A stretch of DNA of 64,000 bases from Eucommia ulmoides. Taxonomy: Eukaryota > Streptophyta > Magnoliopsida > Garryales > Eucommiaceae. The notes under the pieces are model-generated. The model saw only the letters and a list, made by a program, of their open reading frames with translations. It was not told the DNA's origin and searched no databases. Made by a program: the position numbers and the translations under genes. This document shows, one piece after another, positions 35,111-45,670 of this stretch (its first letter is position 1; each line of letters starts with the position of its first letter). The stretch lies in NCBI GenBank assembly GCA_016647705.1, contig CM028329.1, forward strand, positions 14,967,910 to 15,031,909, read 5' to 3'.

Positions 35111-36240
35111 ATCTTTGGTATGCCTTTTGGGGGGAGAGTTTGGAGAGTTTGTATTGATTATCGGAAGTTAAACAAAGTTACAAGAAAATATCATTTCTCG
35201 CTTTCCTTAATCGACCAAATGTTGGACCGTTTGGCGCGGTATGAGTATTATTATTTTCTTGATAGTTATTCAAGCTATAATAAAATTTCCATACCCTCAG
35301 AGGATCAATAAAAGACTACATCCACTTGCCCATGTGGTATATTTACTTTCCGCCGCATGCCTTTTGGATTATGCAACGCCCCCGCTACTTTTCAATAGTG
35401 CATGATAGAAATATTTTCCAATATGGTGGAAGATCTTATGGAGGTATTTATGGATGATTTTTCAGTGTTTGGTTCATATTTTGACCATTTTCTCCATAAC
35501 TTATCTCTTGTGTTAAGGCGATGTGAGGAGAAGAATCTTATTGTCAATTGGGAAAAATATCATTTTATGATAAGGAGGGCATTATTTTAGGCCACCAGGT
35601 TTCCTCCAAATGACTTCAAGTTGACCGAGCAAATATTGAGACAATTGAAAAGCTTGCACCACCGACGAGAGTGAAAGGAGTTCAGTGTTTTTTAGGTCAT
35701 GATGGATTTTACTGGATACTTATTAAGGATTTCTCAAAAATTATCATGCCCTTATGAACCCTCCTTGAAAAGGATTCTTCGTTTTTTTTTATGACACTTA
35801 TTTGAAGGTCTTCAATGAGATCAATGATAGGTTGATTTGGGCACCAATAATGATTTTTCCCAATTGGAGTCAGTCGTTTGAACTTATGTGCGATGCTAAT
35901 GATTATGCGGTAGGAGCGGTTCTTGGCCAGTGAAGGGACAAAATTTTTCAAGCAATATACTATGCAAGCCGAACACTAAATGTCGCACAACTCAGCTACA
36001 CCACTACCGAGAAAGAAATGTTGGCAGTAGTGTCCGCACGTGACAAATTCGGATCGCATATCATTGGATCCAAGTTGATTGTCTATATCGATCATGTGAC
36101 CATCCGCTACATGTTTGCAAAGAAAAATGCCTAACCTCGGCTAATTCGGGGGATACTTTTGTTACAAGAGTTTGACTTGGAAACAAAAAATGAAGTGAAA
36201 AATTTGTTGTGAATCATCTTTCAAGACTTGAACTAGAAAA
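35111..36240 (+). pseudogene. E5 reverse transcriptase and RNase H, degenerate
   Basis: Starts with the conserved VCIDYRKLNKVTRKYHF block (RT motif, about 35,145-35,200), then ARYEYYYFLDSYSSYNKI, MPFGLCNAPATFQ with a stop, and [10 protein letters not shown] (35,440-35,470, catalytic DD). RNase H is readable: [28 protein letters not shown]. Several frameshifts and stops. This copy retains the RT fingers that are missing from E3. Confidence 0.75.
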
Positions 36241-36289
36241 AATAAAAAAAATAAAAGACCATGTATACATGAAGTCTTCCCGGATGAGC

Positions 36290-37060
36290 AACTTTTTAGT
36301 GTCGAATCGAACCTACCTTGGTATGTTGACTATGTCAACTATCTAGCTTGCACGTGTTGCCCCCCGACATCTCTTCCCATCAAAATAAGAAATTCCTCTA
36401 TGATGTGAAGACTTATCTTTGGGATGATCCCATTTTGTTCAAAATATGCTCTGACTAAGTGGTTCGGATATGTGTTCCCGAAGATGAAGTCCCAAGTATC
36501 ATCTATCATTGTCATACCTCACCTTATGGAGGACAATTTGGCACAATAAGGACTGCATCTGAGGTGCTCAAATCTAGATTTTGTTGGCGAACCCTCTTTC
36601 GAGATTCTTATGCTTTTGTTAAGACTTGTGCCTGATGTCAAAGGGTTAGTAACATTTCTAGGCGGCATGAATTGTCATTGACTAATATCTTGGATTTGGA
36701 AATTTTTTATGTTTGAGGTATTGACTTTATGGCACATATTTTCTCCTTCTTTTTGCCAAGAATACATCTTATTGATGATTGATTATGTATCTAAGTAGGT
36801 AGAAGCTATAGCCACTTCGACAAATGATGACAAGGTTGTCTTGAAGTTTGTGCATCAGAATATCTTTAATTGGTTCGGTACCCCCAGGGCCATTATTAGT
36901 GATGAAATGACTCATTTTTACAACAAGGTTTTTGATCCCAAGATCCTAAATCTATTGGTGCTATCGAGCTAGAAGGCAAAGACGGACAAACTTTCCGAGT
37001 CAACGGGGAGCGGATCAAGCACTACTTCAAGGATGAAGAGTGAGTTGTGGAGAACATCTC
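36290..37060 (+). pseudogene. E5 integrase with internal deletion
   Basis: Zinc-binding part (YHCHTSPYGGQFG, about 36,505-36,545) and catalytic core fragments (IDFMAHI, then AIISDEMTHFYNKVFD at 36,880-36,940). Right after this the sequence continues with the segment equivalent to the extreme C-terminus in E3 (FRVNGERIKHYF at about 36,990-37,030). About 650 bp are therefore missing, including the third acidic catalytic residue. The deletion point coincides with the change from E1-like to E3-like sequence. Confidence 0.7.
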
Positions 37061-37339
37061 CCTCGTTGAAGGATAGAGCCGGAATTCATAAACGTCCATG
37101 CTAGGGACGTAAAACCAAGAAACATCTTTTGATATGTCATCGAGGGTAACGAACATTCCCAACTTTTGTATAAATTAATTTTGGAGATCGTATTGATCTC
37201 GTAATACTATTTTTTGTGGTGAATTGATGAGGCTAGATACTTAGGATTGATTTGCATGCTAAAACTCATTTGAGGAATGAAGAGGAAGTAAAAGGTGTAG
37301 AGCAAAAATGTGAAAACCTATAGGAATCAAGCCAAAGTC

Positions 37340-37735
37340 CTCACTGGCGTAAATTCGCCCAGGTGGAAAAACCACCGCCTAGGCAAAAATTGGACAAAAG
37401 GCTGAGAAAACATATTGGCGTAAATTCGCCTAGGCGAAAATAAAAAGAAAAAATCTAAATTTCTACACTGTCATAACTTCGCCCAGGCAGTAAAACCACC
37501 GCCTAGGCAGAAAAATGAAGAAAAGCTTAATTCCTACACTGGCGTAAATTCGCCCAGGCGGAAAACCCACCGCCTAAGCGGATTTACAACGAAATCAGGG
37601 GTTTCACACTGGTGTAAATTCGCCCAGGTGGAAAAAAACCATCGCCTAGACAAAATAACACCAGTAGGTTTTTAAAAAGAAAAGACGCTACTTCGCTTAG
37701 GCGGAAAAACCACTACCTAGGCGAATTCACGCGAA
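37340..37735 (+). promoter_or_regulatory. E5 internal palindrome array
   Basis: Six units of ~70 bp with paired CGCC(C/T)AGGCGG-type palindromes separated by AAAAACCACC-like spacers and preceded by ACTGG(C/T)GTAAATT. It is the same array as E3 19,945-20,350 read in the sense orientation, with more substitutions. It sits between the integrase remnant and the third-ORF leader. Confidence 0.8.
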
Positions 37736-37739
37736 CCCT

Positions 37740-38386
37740 GTTTTAAAACGCAACAGTCTTTTTCGCAAACAACACTTCCCTCCTAAAAATTTCAAGAAAC
37801 CTCTCAACTTCACCATCCCAAATCCCTTCCTCCCGTTAAAGATTCATCCTACATTGCTTAGAACTTGGATTTTCACCAAGAATCTTCGTCCAAACTTGGA
37901 ATTCCTCTTCCCATTCTTGAAATTAGGGTTTGAATGGTGAAACAGTGTGAGATCGCCATCCTCCAGTGATTTGATCAAAACATTTCAACAAGTAAGTGTC
38001 AATGATCCTATTTTTCATTTTGTTGTTGAAATATTTGCTTCATTTACTCATTTATTTCAAAAATCATTGGATTTGGTTAGTGCCCTAAACCCTTTTAAAC
38101 CCTAGATTGCGGTTTTCATGCTATTTGGGATTTAGGAATGATTAATGGTAAACCCTATCATGTTTTTGTGTTGATACACAATGTGAATCATTTATTTTAT
38201 GCTACATTGCGACAAAAATGTGATTTGGTTATGGTTGGTGGGATATCTTGTGAAATTTGTATTGTTTGGTTTTCGTTGGCATATGTTTGATAAAATAGGG
38301 CATTGTGTGTTCGCTGACAAGGGTTTGAATTGTGTGTTCTATTGTTACTATTGTGGTTAGTGTTGTGATTGTGATTTACCGGGAAA
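37740..38386 (+). promoter_or_regulatory. E5 leader of the third ORF, with 5' splice site
   Basis: Contains CTTGAAATTAGGGTTTGAATGG-like leader sequence and, at 37,992, CAACAA followed by GTAAGTG, a good 5' splice site. The matching 3' end has CCG where E3 has CAG, just before GGAAAATGG at 38,382, so splicing would fail here. Predicted original intron 37,992-38,381, about 390 bp and T-rich. The leader aligns throughout with E3 (minus) and, less closely, with E6. Confidence 0.6.
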
Positions 38387-39319
38387 ATGGCAAAGCGTCA
38401 TGCAGCCAAGCAACCATGCACAGAAAAACCTCTGACTGCTTCGAATTACAACTCTCTGAAATTTGTCTCAAAGCAGGCTAAGGACCATTACAAAGAACAT
38501 GAAAGTAAGCGTCCCGACATTCGCCAGAGGGGGTTCGGACCTTTGAATGAACTCCCTGAAGAATTCAGGGCTGTCATTCAGCAAAGACAATGGGAACAAT
38601 TCTGTGCTCCACCCTCACCAAGGGAGTTTGCCCTCGTACGAGAATTCTATGCGAACATTACGGAGGTCACGGGATTTCAGACAAGGGTCCGGAACATTCC
38701 AGTTCTGTTCAGTGAGGACCATTTCAACAAGTTGCTTGGATTGACGGGGCCGGAAGCCTCCAGAGATTTATCAGATGACGCCACACCGACAATGAGTGCG
38801 GTGATTCAAACCTTGACGACGAGAAACGCCCAATAGAAGAACACATAGCAGGGTCCGGCAATCTTCAAGTCACGATTTTTGAAACCAATCCCAAAGATTT
38901 GGCATCAATTTATCTGCACCAATCTGCTCCCTACCACCCATGTGTCCGATGTTTCCAAGGAGCAAGAGTTTATGCTCTACGGAATTGATAGAGGGATGCC
39001 CATCAACATTGGTTGGCACATTTATTCTTCAATAATTCATACTGCCAAGACGAAGAATGGTGGCATTCTTTTTCCCTCCTTCCTCACCGCTCTCTTTCAA
39101 CGAGCCGGAGTTCGTATCACGTCCATAATCCCCTTTCCACCTATAAATCCACTCAATATTTCAATGATTAATAGGTTATGGAAAGGCAGACCAGGTAAAG
39201 GAGAAGAAGAAGAAGTTGGCCTTTCGGAGCCATCGACGCCCACAACCTGTCGCGGCCAGCTCATCCAACTTTCACGAGATGTCCATAGTCTCCAGTTCGA
39301 TATGAGCAATATCATGTGA
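38387..39319 (+). pseudogene. E5 third ORF, two nonsense codons and altered C-terminus
   Basis: Same protein as E3's third ORF, starting MAKRHAAKQPCTEKP at a GGAAAATGG context. Conserved blocks RGFGPLNELPEE, VREFYANITEVTGF, FLKPIPKIWHQFICTNLLPTTH, GWHIYSS and RLWKGRPGK are all present in one frame. Two TAG codons (38,834 and about 38,843) stand where E3 has tryptophans. The frame ends early after SLQFDMSN, and the C-terminal part with LARMENYMESY seen in E3 is missing, replaced by the segment with ORF4. Function unknown. Confidence 0.8.
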
Positions 39320-39341
39320 AAGCCACTGTAAGAAGCCAAAA

Positions 39342-39716
39342 ATGAGCAGAAGGAGCTTGGGAGCATTCAAAGATGATTATTCGAATAAGCCAGGAACCCA
39401 AGCATAGATCAATGATTATGATTCATCACCATTGGAGATCCAAATTATGATTCCACCACCGATCCAAGACGATCATATCTACGAGGATCCGATGTCCTTC
39501 ACTTATCATTCGCCACCAAAAGCAATGATCGTTCATACCTACCAAGCACATAAGCCGGTGGAGAGTCATGTTAAAAGCTCGAGCCGTTTAGAGCTAAATC
39601 TCACCAGTCTTGAGGGCATACAAAATCAAGACCCATACATAGTGTTGTACGATACTTACTATGGGCGGAAGCCACTCTTTGATGAGCACTTCTCCATATC
39701 GGGCCAAGGACAATAA
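39342..39716 (+). pseudogene. E5 ORF4: unrecognised reading frame replacing the end of the third ORF
   Basis: A frame from ATG 39,342 to TAA 39,716 with a single internal TAG near 39,405; 124 codons. The open part after the stop is acidic and tyrosine/histidine-rich (IQDDHIYEDPMSFTYHS, then PYIVLYDTYYGRKPLFDEHF). It does not resemble any E3 or E6 sequence, but it is followed at 39,719 by GCACGCGCTTCTTGGGAGGC, a word I associate with the 3' parts of Athila elements. It may be the remains of another subfamily's downstream ORF brought in by recombination. I do not recognise the product. Confidence 0.45.
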
Positions 39717-39719
39717 AGC

Positions 39720-41238
39720 ACGCGCTTCTTGGGAGGCAACCGAAGTTCAAAATAAATTATATCCATCACCACCGAATTCATTCGGAGGCAAGATTCTCTC
39801 GCCTCCTAGGTAAGTGTTCTAAACCTCCGTCTTCATTATAATGATTTATGCTTTCATTGGGATCGCTGATGGGTTATTGAGGACACTGTCCATTTTAAGT
39901 TTGACGGTGATGTGTAGTATGTTAGTATGTTTAATTGTATTGTTTAGTTTATTGTGTGGATGTTTGTTTAGTATAGACTGTGTTTGTGTGTTGTTGTTGT
40001 TGTTGCATACTGAGTTTTGAGTTCATCTAGGCCATTACTCAATGATGATATTACCCCTGGTTGTTTTTCGAGGTCAAGGGTAATACCCATTCATGTGTGT
40101 TCTGTGTGCTTGACATGTCGTTTTGGTAAAAGTTATTGCGGATCCTAATTTACACGAGCACGTAGACTCAATGTATAGTTATTCAATTGATTTGAGGCTG
40201 ATTATCGATTAGCCAAACTAATGACAATTTAAGGGATTCTAGAACCTGATTGAGGGGAAACTTGAGGCAAAATCCTAGGTGAGGTAATTCAAAAGTTATT
40301 CCTTGTAAAATGTTCATCCCTCCCTACCCTGTCGAAGCCTAAATGGCGTTTCAATTCTGAACACATAATAAATACCCTGACCAATTGATCTTTCTCCAAA
40401 CCTATATTACTGAATTAAAGGCACAATTTGAGTTAATCAAGTTAGCATTCGTATATGCTACTTGAAGTAAGTGGTTGGGTTTAGGGCGAACTTTTAATTG
40501 GTTCGGTATTTGAATACTCACTTGTCGTTTTTCTTTCGTTTTAACCACACCTGTGAAAAAGTAATAATCGAATAAGTTTGTGGGTATGGTTTGTTAAAAA
40601 AAAAACATATGTAAATATAATTAAATTCTGTTTCTTTTGACAAGTGAACAAGTCGATCTTAAATGTATGTTTAGAGTTGTTTCCAATTTATCTACAGGGG
40701 TTTGAGTGTGAGTGTGCCAAGCGTTGTGCCTTGGGTATCATTAAGTTAACGACGTTAACCTATTTTATATTCCCGATATACCCTTGGCCATTTTCCCAAA
40801 ACCGAACCAAGTCATTTTCATCTTTTTGAACTGTTTAGTCTACATTAATGGAGAGTGGAACCCAGTCAGGCGTACGGATATCCTAGTCCTTTATGGTTTA
40901 AGTCGTGAGTTTCGTTGGTGAATAATCCAATCCGATTGTTAGATAGTTATATCATTGAGTCTCACACATATACATTGAAAGGATCTAAAATGACGTTTAC
41001 CATTATTGAATGTCAAAATTCTAGAACATCACATGGTGCGTTTTACTGCCTGAACTCGATATGATTGGGGGTTGTTAAGGGAAAAATATTTTGGTCAATA
41101 GAAGAATTCAAAACTCGCATATAGTTATGTTTAGATTATTTGTGTTTCAGTTATTCATGTTATTTAATTTAGTTTTGTTTTCATTTTAGTATGAATGTTT
41201 TGCTCGAGGACTTGCAAAATTCCAAATTTAGGGGTATT
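39720..41238 (+). other. E5 3' UTR and polypurine tract
   Basis: Non-coding, aligned in order with E3, E2 and E6 3' UTRs (CATTCATGTGTGTTCTGTG at about 40,090; TTTTGCTCGAGGAC at about 41,198). Polypurine tract AAATTTAGGGGTATT directly before the LTR. A second tract-like stretch (AAGTTTGTGGGTATGG) is near 40,576. Confidence 0.75.
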
Positions 41239-42641
41239 TGATAGGTGTAATTTATCTATTTATTCTCAAACCGATTTTGGAAGTTTTCGAGTATTTTTAT
41301 AGCGTTTTTATATGTTTTTATTTATTTTATCTTAAATTAGGTGTTTGAGGTGAAAAGGGACTAAAACGGTCCTAAACGATCATATCGGAGCGAGCCAGGT
41401 GGGAAACTAAGCAAAAAGACAAGATTTCAAAGCAGCAGACCCAAAGCCGTAATGGTCAGGCCATCGTCGCGGTGGTGAAAGTCCAGAGAGTTTGTTGAAT
41501 AGACTACTGCCGCGGCAGTAAAAATCCAGAGAGTTTATTGAATGGACCACTGCCACAATGGTAAAAATACAGAGAGTTTGCCTACTATTCCACCACTGCA
41601 GTGATCAGCCACCGCCGCAGTGGTGACCCTAGCGACATACCCACCACCGTGGCTATCACTCAACAGATATTTTGAGATATTTTGAATCTTATAAATATCA
41701 TCCGCCAAAAAAAATGTTGATGTTGATGTTTCTGGGAGTCTTGAGAGCCCCAAGGCCATTCGACCAATAGAAGATCACCACGCGAAGAAGGTGGAAGCGT
41801 TCTCGGAGCGATTTTAGCACCAAATCTTCGGATAACGGCTAGTCTCCTTGTTTCTCTCTTTCTCTCTTACATTGGTTGTTTGTTTTAATATGTTTAGCTT
41901 TTATTTAGTTGTATTTAGGGCTACGGCCATGTGTAGCTAAGCATGTATTGTCTAGGGCTTGATTGAATTCATGTAAATGTCGTTTATATAAAATCTATGT
42001 TTCGTTAATGGTTGTTCGTGTTTATCCGATTGTGTTTTTCATTTCTGCATGTTTATATGTTTCTTTAGATATATTGAGAAAACGGGGTTTGACACCCGGG
42101 AAAGGTAACTCCGGATTCGGACTAGGGTTAAATACAACGCGACAATCTAATAACCCGGGAGGGAGTTAGAAAGTATGCAATCCGTGATATTGGGGCAAGA
42201 CTCATGTGACCAAGTGTCGTATAGACGCTTGAAGGAGACTTCGATGTTGACGTGAAGTCACATAGTCATTCACTTTACACTCAGGAGAGGTAGTGAATGA
42301 GATTTTGATATAGAGATTGTCAGATAAGATGAACATCGTTAATGTAAACTAGATTGAAACGAACACGTTAAAGTGAACGAAGTTAATCCCTAGGCAATAA
42401 TTTCCCATAGACGTCATACCAATACATTAGTATAATTAGATTAATTAACTTAGTATTAGTATATATATTATAAAAAACTATATTTTTATCGCCTAAATAA
42501 AGTTAGGTAATGATAATTACGGTACTCAATGATAATATCAACCAATCCATGTGGATACGACAACCCTTACTCTTTCTTATCTATACTAAAACTTGACCTG
42601 TACACTTGTGGTGAAAGTAACAATGTATTTACGCACTACCA
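41239..42641 (+). mobile_element. E5 right LTR
   Basis: Complete 1403-bp LTR, starts TGATAGGTGTAATTT, ends TTTACGCACTACCA. Same family as S2 and E4 (end TACCA, reverse of TGGTAGCG). TATA box (TATAAATA) at 41,690-41,697. Palindrome array at 41,440-41,660, with both TGCA and CGCG centres. U5 block ACACCCGGGAAAGGTAACTCC at about 42,094 matches those of the other LTRs. Confidence 0.9.
41440..41660 (+). promoter_or_regulatory. E5 LTR palindrome array, decayed
   Basis: Contains CACTGCCGCGGCAGT near 41,505, CCACTGCAGTG near 41,593 and CACCGCCGCAGTGGTG near 41,609. Two neighbouring units (about 41,475 and 41,535) share the word CAGAGAGTTTRTTGAATGGACC-like spacer. Precedes the TATA box by about 40 bp. 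Confidence 0.75.
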
Positions 42642-42659
42642 CATTTCTAAAAAGTCATT

Positions 42660-43230
42660 TTTTTGCTGGCATGAAGAGCACCCAATGGTGCGAGAATATA
42701 AATTCTTTTTACAACGTGTTCCTTAAGAAGCGATTGCGGTTTTACGGGTTTGTTCGCAATTACGATCATGTACTGGCCTGAATTTGCAATAACGAAGTAC
42801 AGATGGATAGTGAAAGAATACAGCACTTGTTCTAGGCACTTCCTTAATGCTGATTGAGATGCATGCCTCTAAAGTCTTCACGTATACTACATTCAATTAT
42901 GTTCGCAACGAAATTAAGAAATAGAACAAGTATTTTGTAATGGAAAGAATTGAATACAACGAATCAACAAGGTACTATCTATCTATGTATTCGACGACAG
43001 ATAAAACTTGGCACGTCGTATACTACCAAAATAGGAAGTTCTTCATGTGTACGTGCTTGAAAGTTGAGTCGTTTAGTATACCATGCTCTCATATTGTGAT
43101 TAAGGTCGAACATTTGAAGGTAATCCCTTAAATAGCCTACTTATATTGGTAGACAATAGGTACAATCAGTTTGCCTTCTAGATACAAGCAATATTTCAGA
43201 AATGATTTCGCAAACGACACGACATGGATT
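42660..43230 (+). pseudogene. FAR1/MULE-related SWIM-domain remnant
   Basis: The open part (42,940-43,131) has a SWIM zinc-finger pattern, C-T-C, nine residues, C-S-H (about 43,048-43,092), in the context FMCTCLKVESFSIPCSHIV. Upstream, in another frame, EMHASKVFTYTTFNYVRNE (about 42,858-42,915) fits the segment that precedes the SWIM domain in FAR1-related and MULE transposases, and HLKVIP after it fits the segment downstream. The transposase core is not seen. This is a fragment of a FAR1-RELATED SEQUENCE-like gene or of a MULE; the sequence does not decide between them. Confidence 0.65.
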
Positions 43231-43880
43231 TTTACGTGTGTTATGCTCGAAAGTGTATTACTATACATCACAAAGTTGCAGAGCATCAAAGGTAGCTTAT
43301 GTCAGGATTTTCATGTTAAATAAATAAGCGAAGTCAGCCTTCGACAAACAATGCCACCCCTCTACTCATATGCAAGGTTCAGGCACCCACTTTAGTTTTC
43401 AAGACGCATATATTGTGGTGACAACGGTGGTCTACACGTTAGAAAGATATTGACAGAAATATCATGATGGTGTGGATATTGTTGGTAATTGTTATAACTT
43501 CTCTAGTTACTTATCCTATATTTCTTTATCATTCATATGCCTACCATGATTTGATATTTAATGGTTTACAAGATGGAAGGTCACACCATGCTGAAATATC
43601 CAATACTTCATCCAAGATAACATCATGGAGTAAAGGGGTTCGATATAGATCTTAAGTTATCTCCGACAAAAAGAGATAATAATTTAGTACTCGTGATAAG
43701 TCCGAAACATGTCAATGATAATGGGGAGATTGAACCGAAAAAATATGTAATGCATGCGAACATGGAGCATGTTAATTATGACTTCGATGGTCATACATTA
43801 CATTTGCCTCGTGTGTTTATCAGTGTGGATAATCCTCTATTCGATTACTTACGATAGATTTTAAGCTTAGGATAATATAT
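43231..43880 (+). other. Sequence between the SWIM remnant and the 94-bp repeats
   Basis: About 650 bp with only short open frames. Nothing is recognised. It may be further decayed transposon sequence. Confidence 0.3.
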
Positions 43881-43884
43881 GTGG

Positions 43885-44430
43885 TCTCTTGCTAAATGCC
43901 ACCGAAGAATTTACCCTCTCTATCGGTAGGACATTTTCCCATAAAAACTTTACTTTAAAAATCCCAAGTTATATTATTCTCTTACTCGGTGCCACCGGGG
44001 ATTTACCCCTCTCTGCCAATAGAACATTTTCCCATCGAAATGTTACTTTAAACATCTAAGTTATATTTAGTCTCTTACTTGATACCAGCGGGCCTAATCC
44101 CCCTCAGTGCTAGTATAATATTTTCCCATCCAAATCTCACTTTAAAAATTCAAAGTTACAATAGTCTCTTGAATGGTGCCACCAGGCCTAAAACCCCTCT
44201 CTACCGGTAGAATATTTTCCCATCGAAATCTTACTTCAAAAATTCTAAGTTATAAGTACTCTCTTGCTTGGTTCCATGAGGCCTAAACCTTTCTCTTCCA
44301 GTGGAACATTCTCACGTTTAAAATTTACATGTCCTAAGTAATATTAGTCTCTTGCTTGGTACCACCAGCGCACCAACAACTCTCTGTTGATAGGACGTTT
44401 TCATATCAAAATTAAAAATCCTAAGTTATA
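43885..44430. repeat. Tandem repeat of about 92-97 bp, six copies
   Basis: Each unit has TCTCTTGCTTGGTGCCACC, (A/C)GGGCCTAA-CCCC, TCTCT(A/G)CCGGTAGAA, TATTTTCCCATCGAAAT and a TTACTTTAAAAATTC segment. Unit starts by the GGTGCCACC word: about 43,895, 43,988, 44,083, 44,178, 44,269 and 44,358. Copies are diverged. Confidence 0.85.
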
Positions 44431-44659
44431 TGTCTCCATCAGAGTCACGATCTATTAAAAAATAACATCGACGACATGAATATACATTGAAAAATATGAG
44501 TTTATCCAGACAAATTAAGAAGCATACAAAATTTCCAACATTGTTATTACAAGAAACAATAACTATAATAATTTACAACCCACAATATAGAACACATTCA
44601 AACCTTTTTAAAAAAAAATAGATCAATCCACAATAAAATCAAGAATAAGCGAACACCTA

Positions 44660-44798
44660 CTAATTTTTCAATCCAATTTCAACTCCAATACCATATAAAA
44701 CACTTGTTGACATATCCCAATCCTCTTCACTTCCAGTAGCTCCGCAAGCTTGTTTAAGCAACCAAAGAGGCTATTGTAGAACTTCATCAGGTGAAAAA
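44660..44798 (-). pseudogene. Exon-like fragment ending in a stop
   Basis: On the minus strand a frame of about 46 codons ends at TAG 44,660-44,662, interrupted by one TAG near its start. It reads [32 protein letters not shown] balanced composition, unlike the transposon frames around it, which suggests the end of a host coding exon. I cannot name the protein. It lies just outside the chromovirus solo LTR insertion, and no upstream exon was identified. Confidence 0.3.
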
Positions 44799-45670
44799 AA
44801 AATTAATAGAAGCAACAACAACGCAATGACAATGAAAATGCAACAAAAAAATCAACACAAGAAATTGAAACTGTCACACCCCACCTCGGGCACCCGTCAC
44901 TCGAGGCCGAGCATGACGTCGACATGACGCTACACGCCCAAATCAATTAATACATACAGATACACATAAATACACGCGCTACTGCAAATGTTATTTTTTT
45001 TCCTAAAATACCTGAACAATCCATGGTTCATATCCGACCGGCTCACCTCCAAAATGTCACTACCACCAGACTCTACCTAGTGCTAGTAGTGGACCAACTC
45101 CTAGCCGCGGTACCTGTAACCAAAAATCTTTTATCGATGAGCTGGCTTCATAATAAAAACATTTAATAGATCAAGTATTATTGTTAAATACCACTTCCAA
45201 AATATAATATTTTATAATTACATACCAGGTTAAAAATCCAGTCTCACTGTCACCAATGTAATGAGCTAATATATTTAAAACAAGCAGAATTGTTAAACAT
45301 CACACTTCAAAATATAATGATATAACTGCATATTATGTTGAAAATCCAGTTCCACTACCACTAATGAAATAAGAAAATATAATTAACCCCCAGCTCAAAT
45401 ATTTCGAGTCAACCCCTTCAAGCATTTTAAATAAACCACACACCCAAACATTTTAAATCCACCAATTGAAATCTTTTAAATCCACCAATCCAAATATTTT
45501 AAACCCACCAATCCAAATATTTTAAATCAACTAGACCAAATATTTTAACGTAAAATGAAATACACCACACCTCCTCTCCTACTAGCTATAGGATCGTTTT
45601 TATCTCACAATCGGGAGTTTCAACGGTACTGTACCACCCACAGTTTTTGCACTCCTGATAGGTCAATCAA

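Larger units (their letters stand above)
31087..42641 (+). mobile_element. E5: chimeric Athila element with different left and right LTRs
   Basis: Left part (LTR, PBS, gag, protease, RT, RNase H, first part of integrase) resembles E1. At about 36,938-36,955 the sequence jumps from the integrase core to the end of the integrase C-terminal region, and from there on (palindrome array, leader, third ORF, 3' UTR, LTR) resembles E3/E4. The right LTR starts TGATAGGTGTAA and is of the S2/E4 family; the left LTR is not. The 5-mers outside (TGAGA if the start is right, CATTT) do not match. A recombination between two subfamilies explains all of this. Confidence 0.75.

Noticed and set aside
31087-42641. 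E5 as an ordinary full-length element
   Set aside because: Its two ends carry LTRs of different families and the outer 5-mers do not match.
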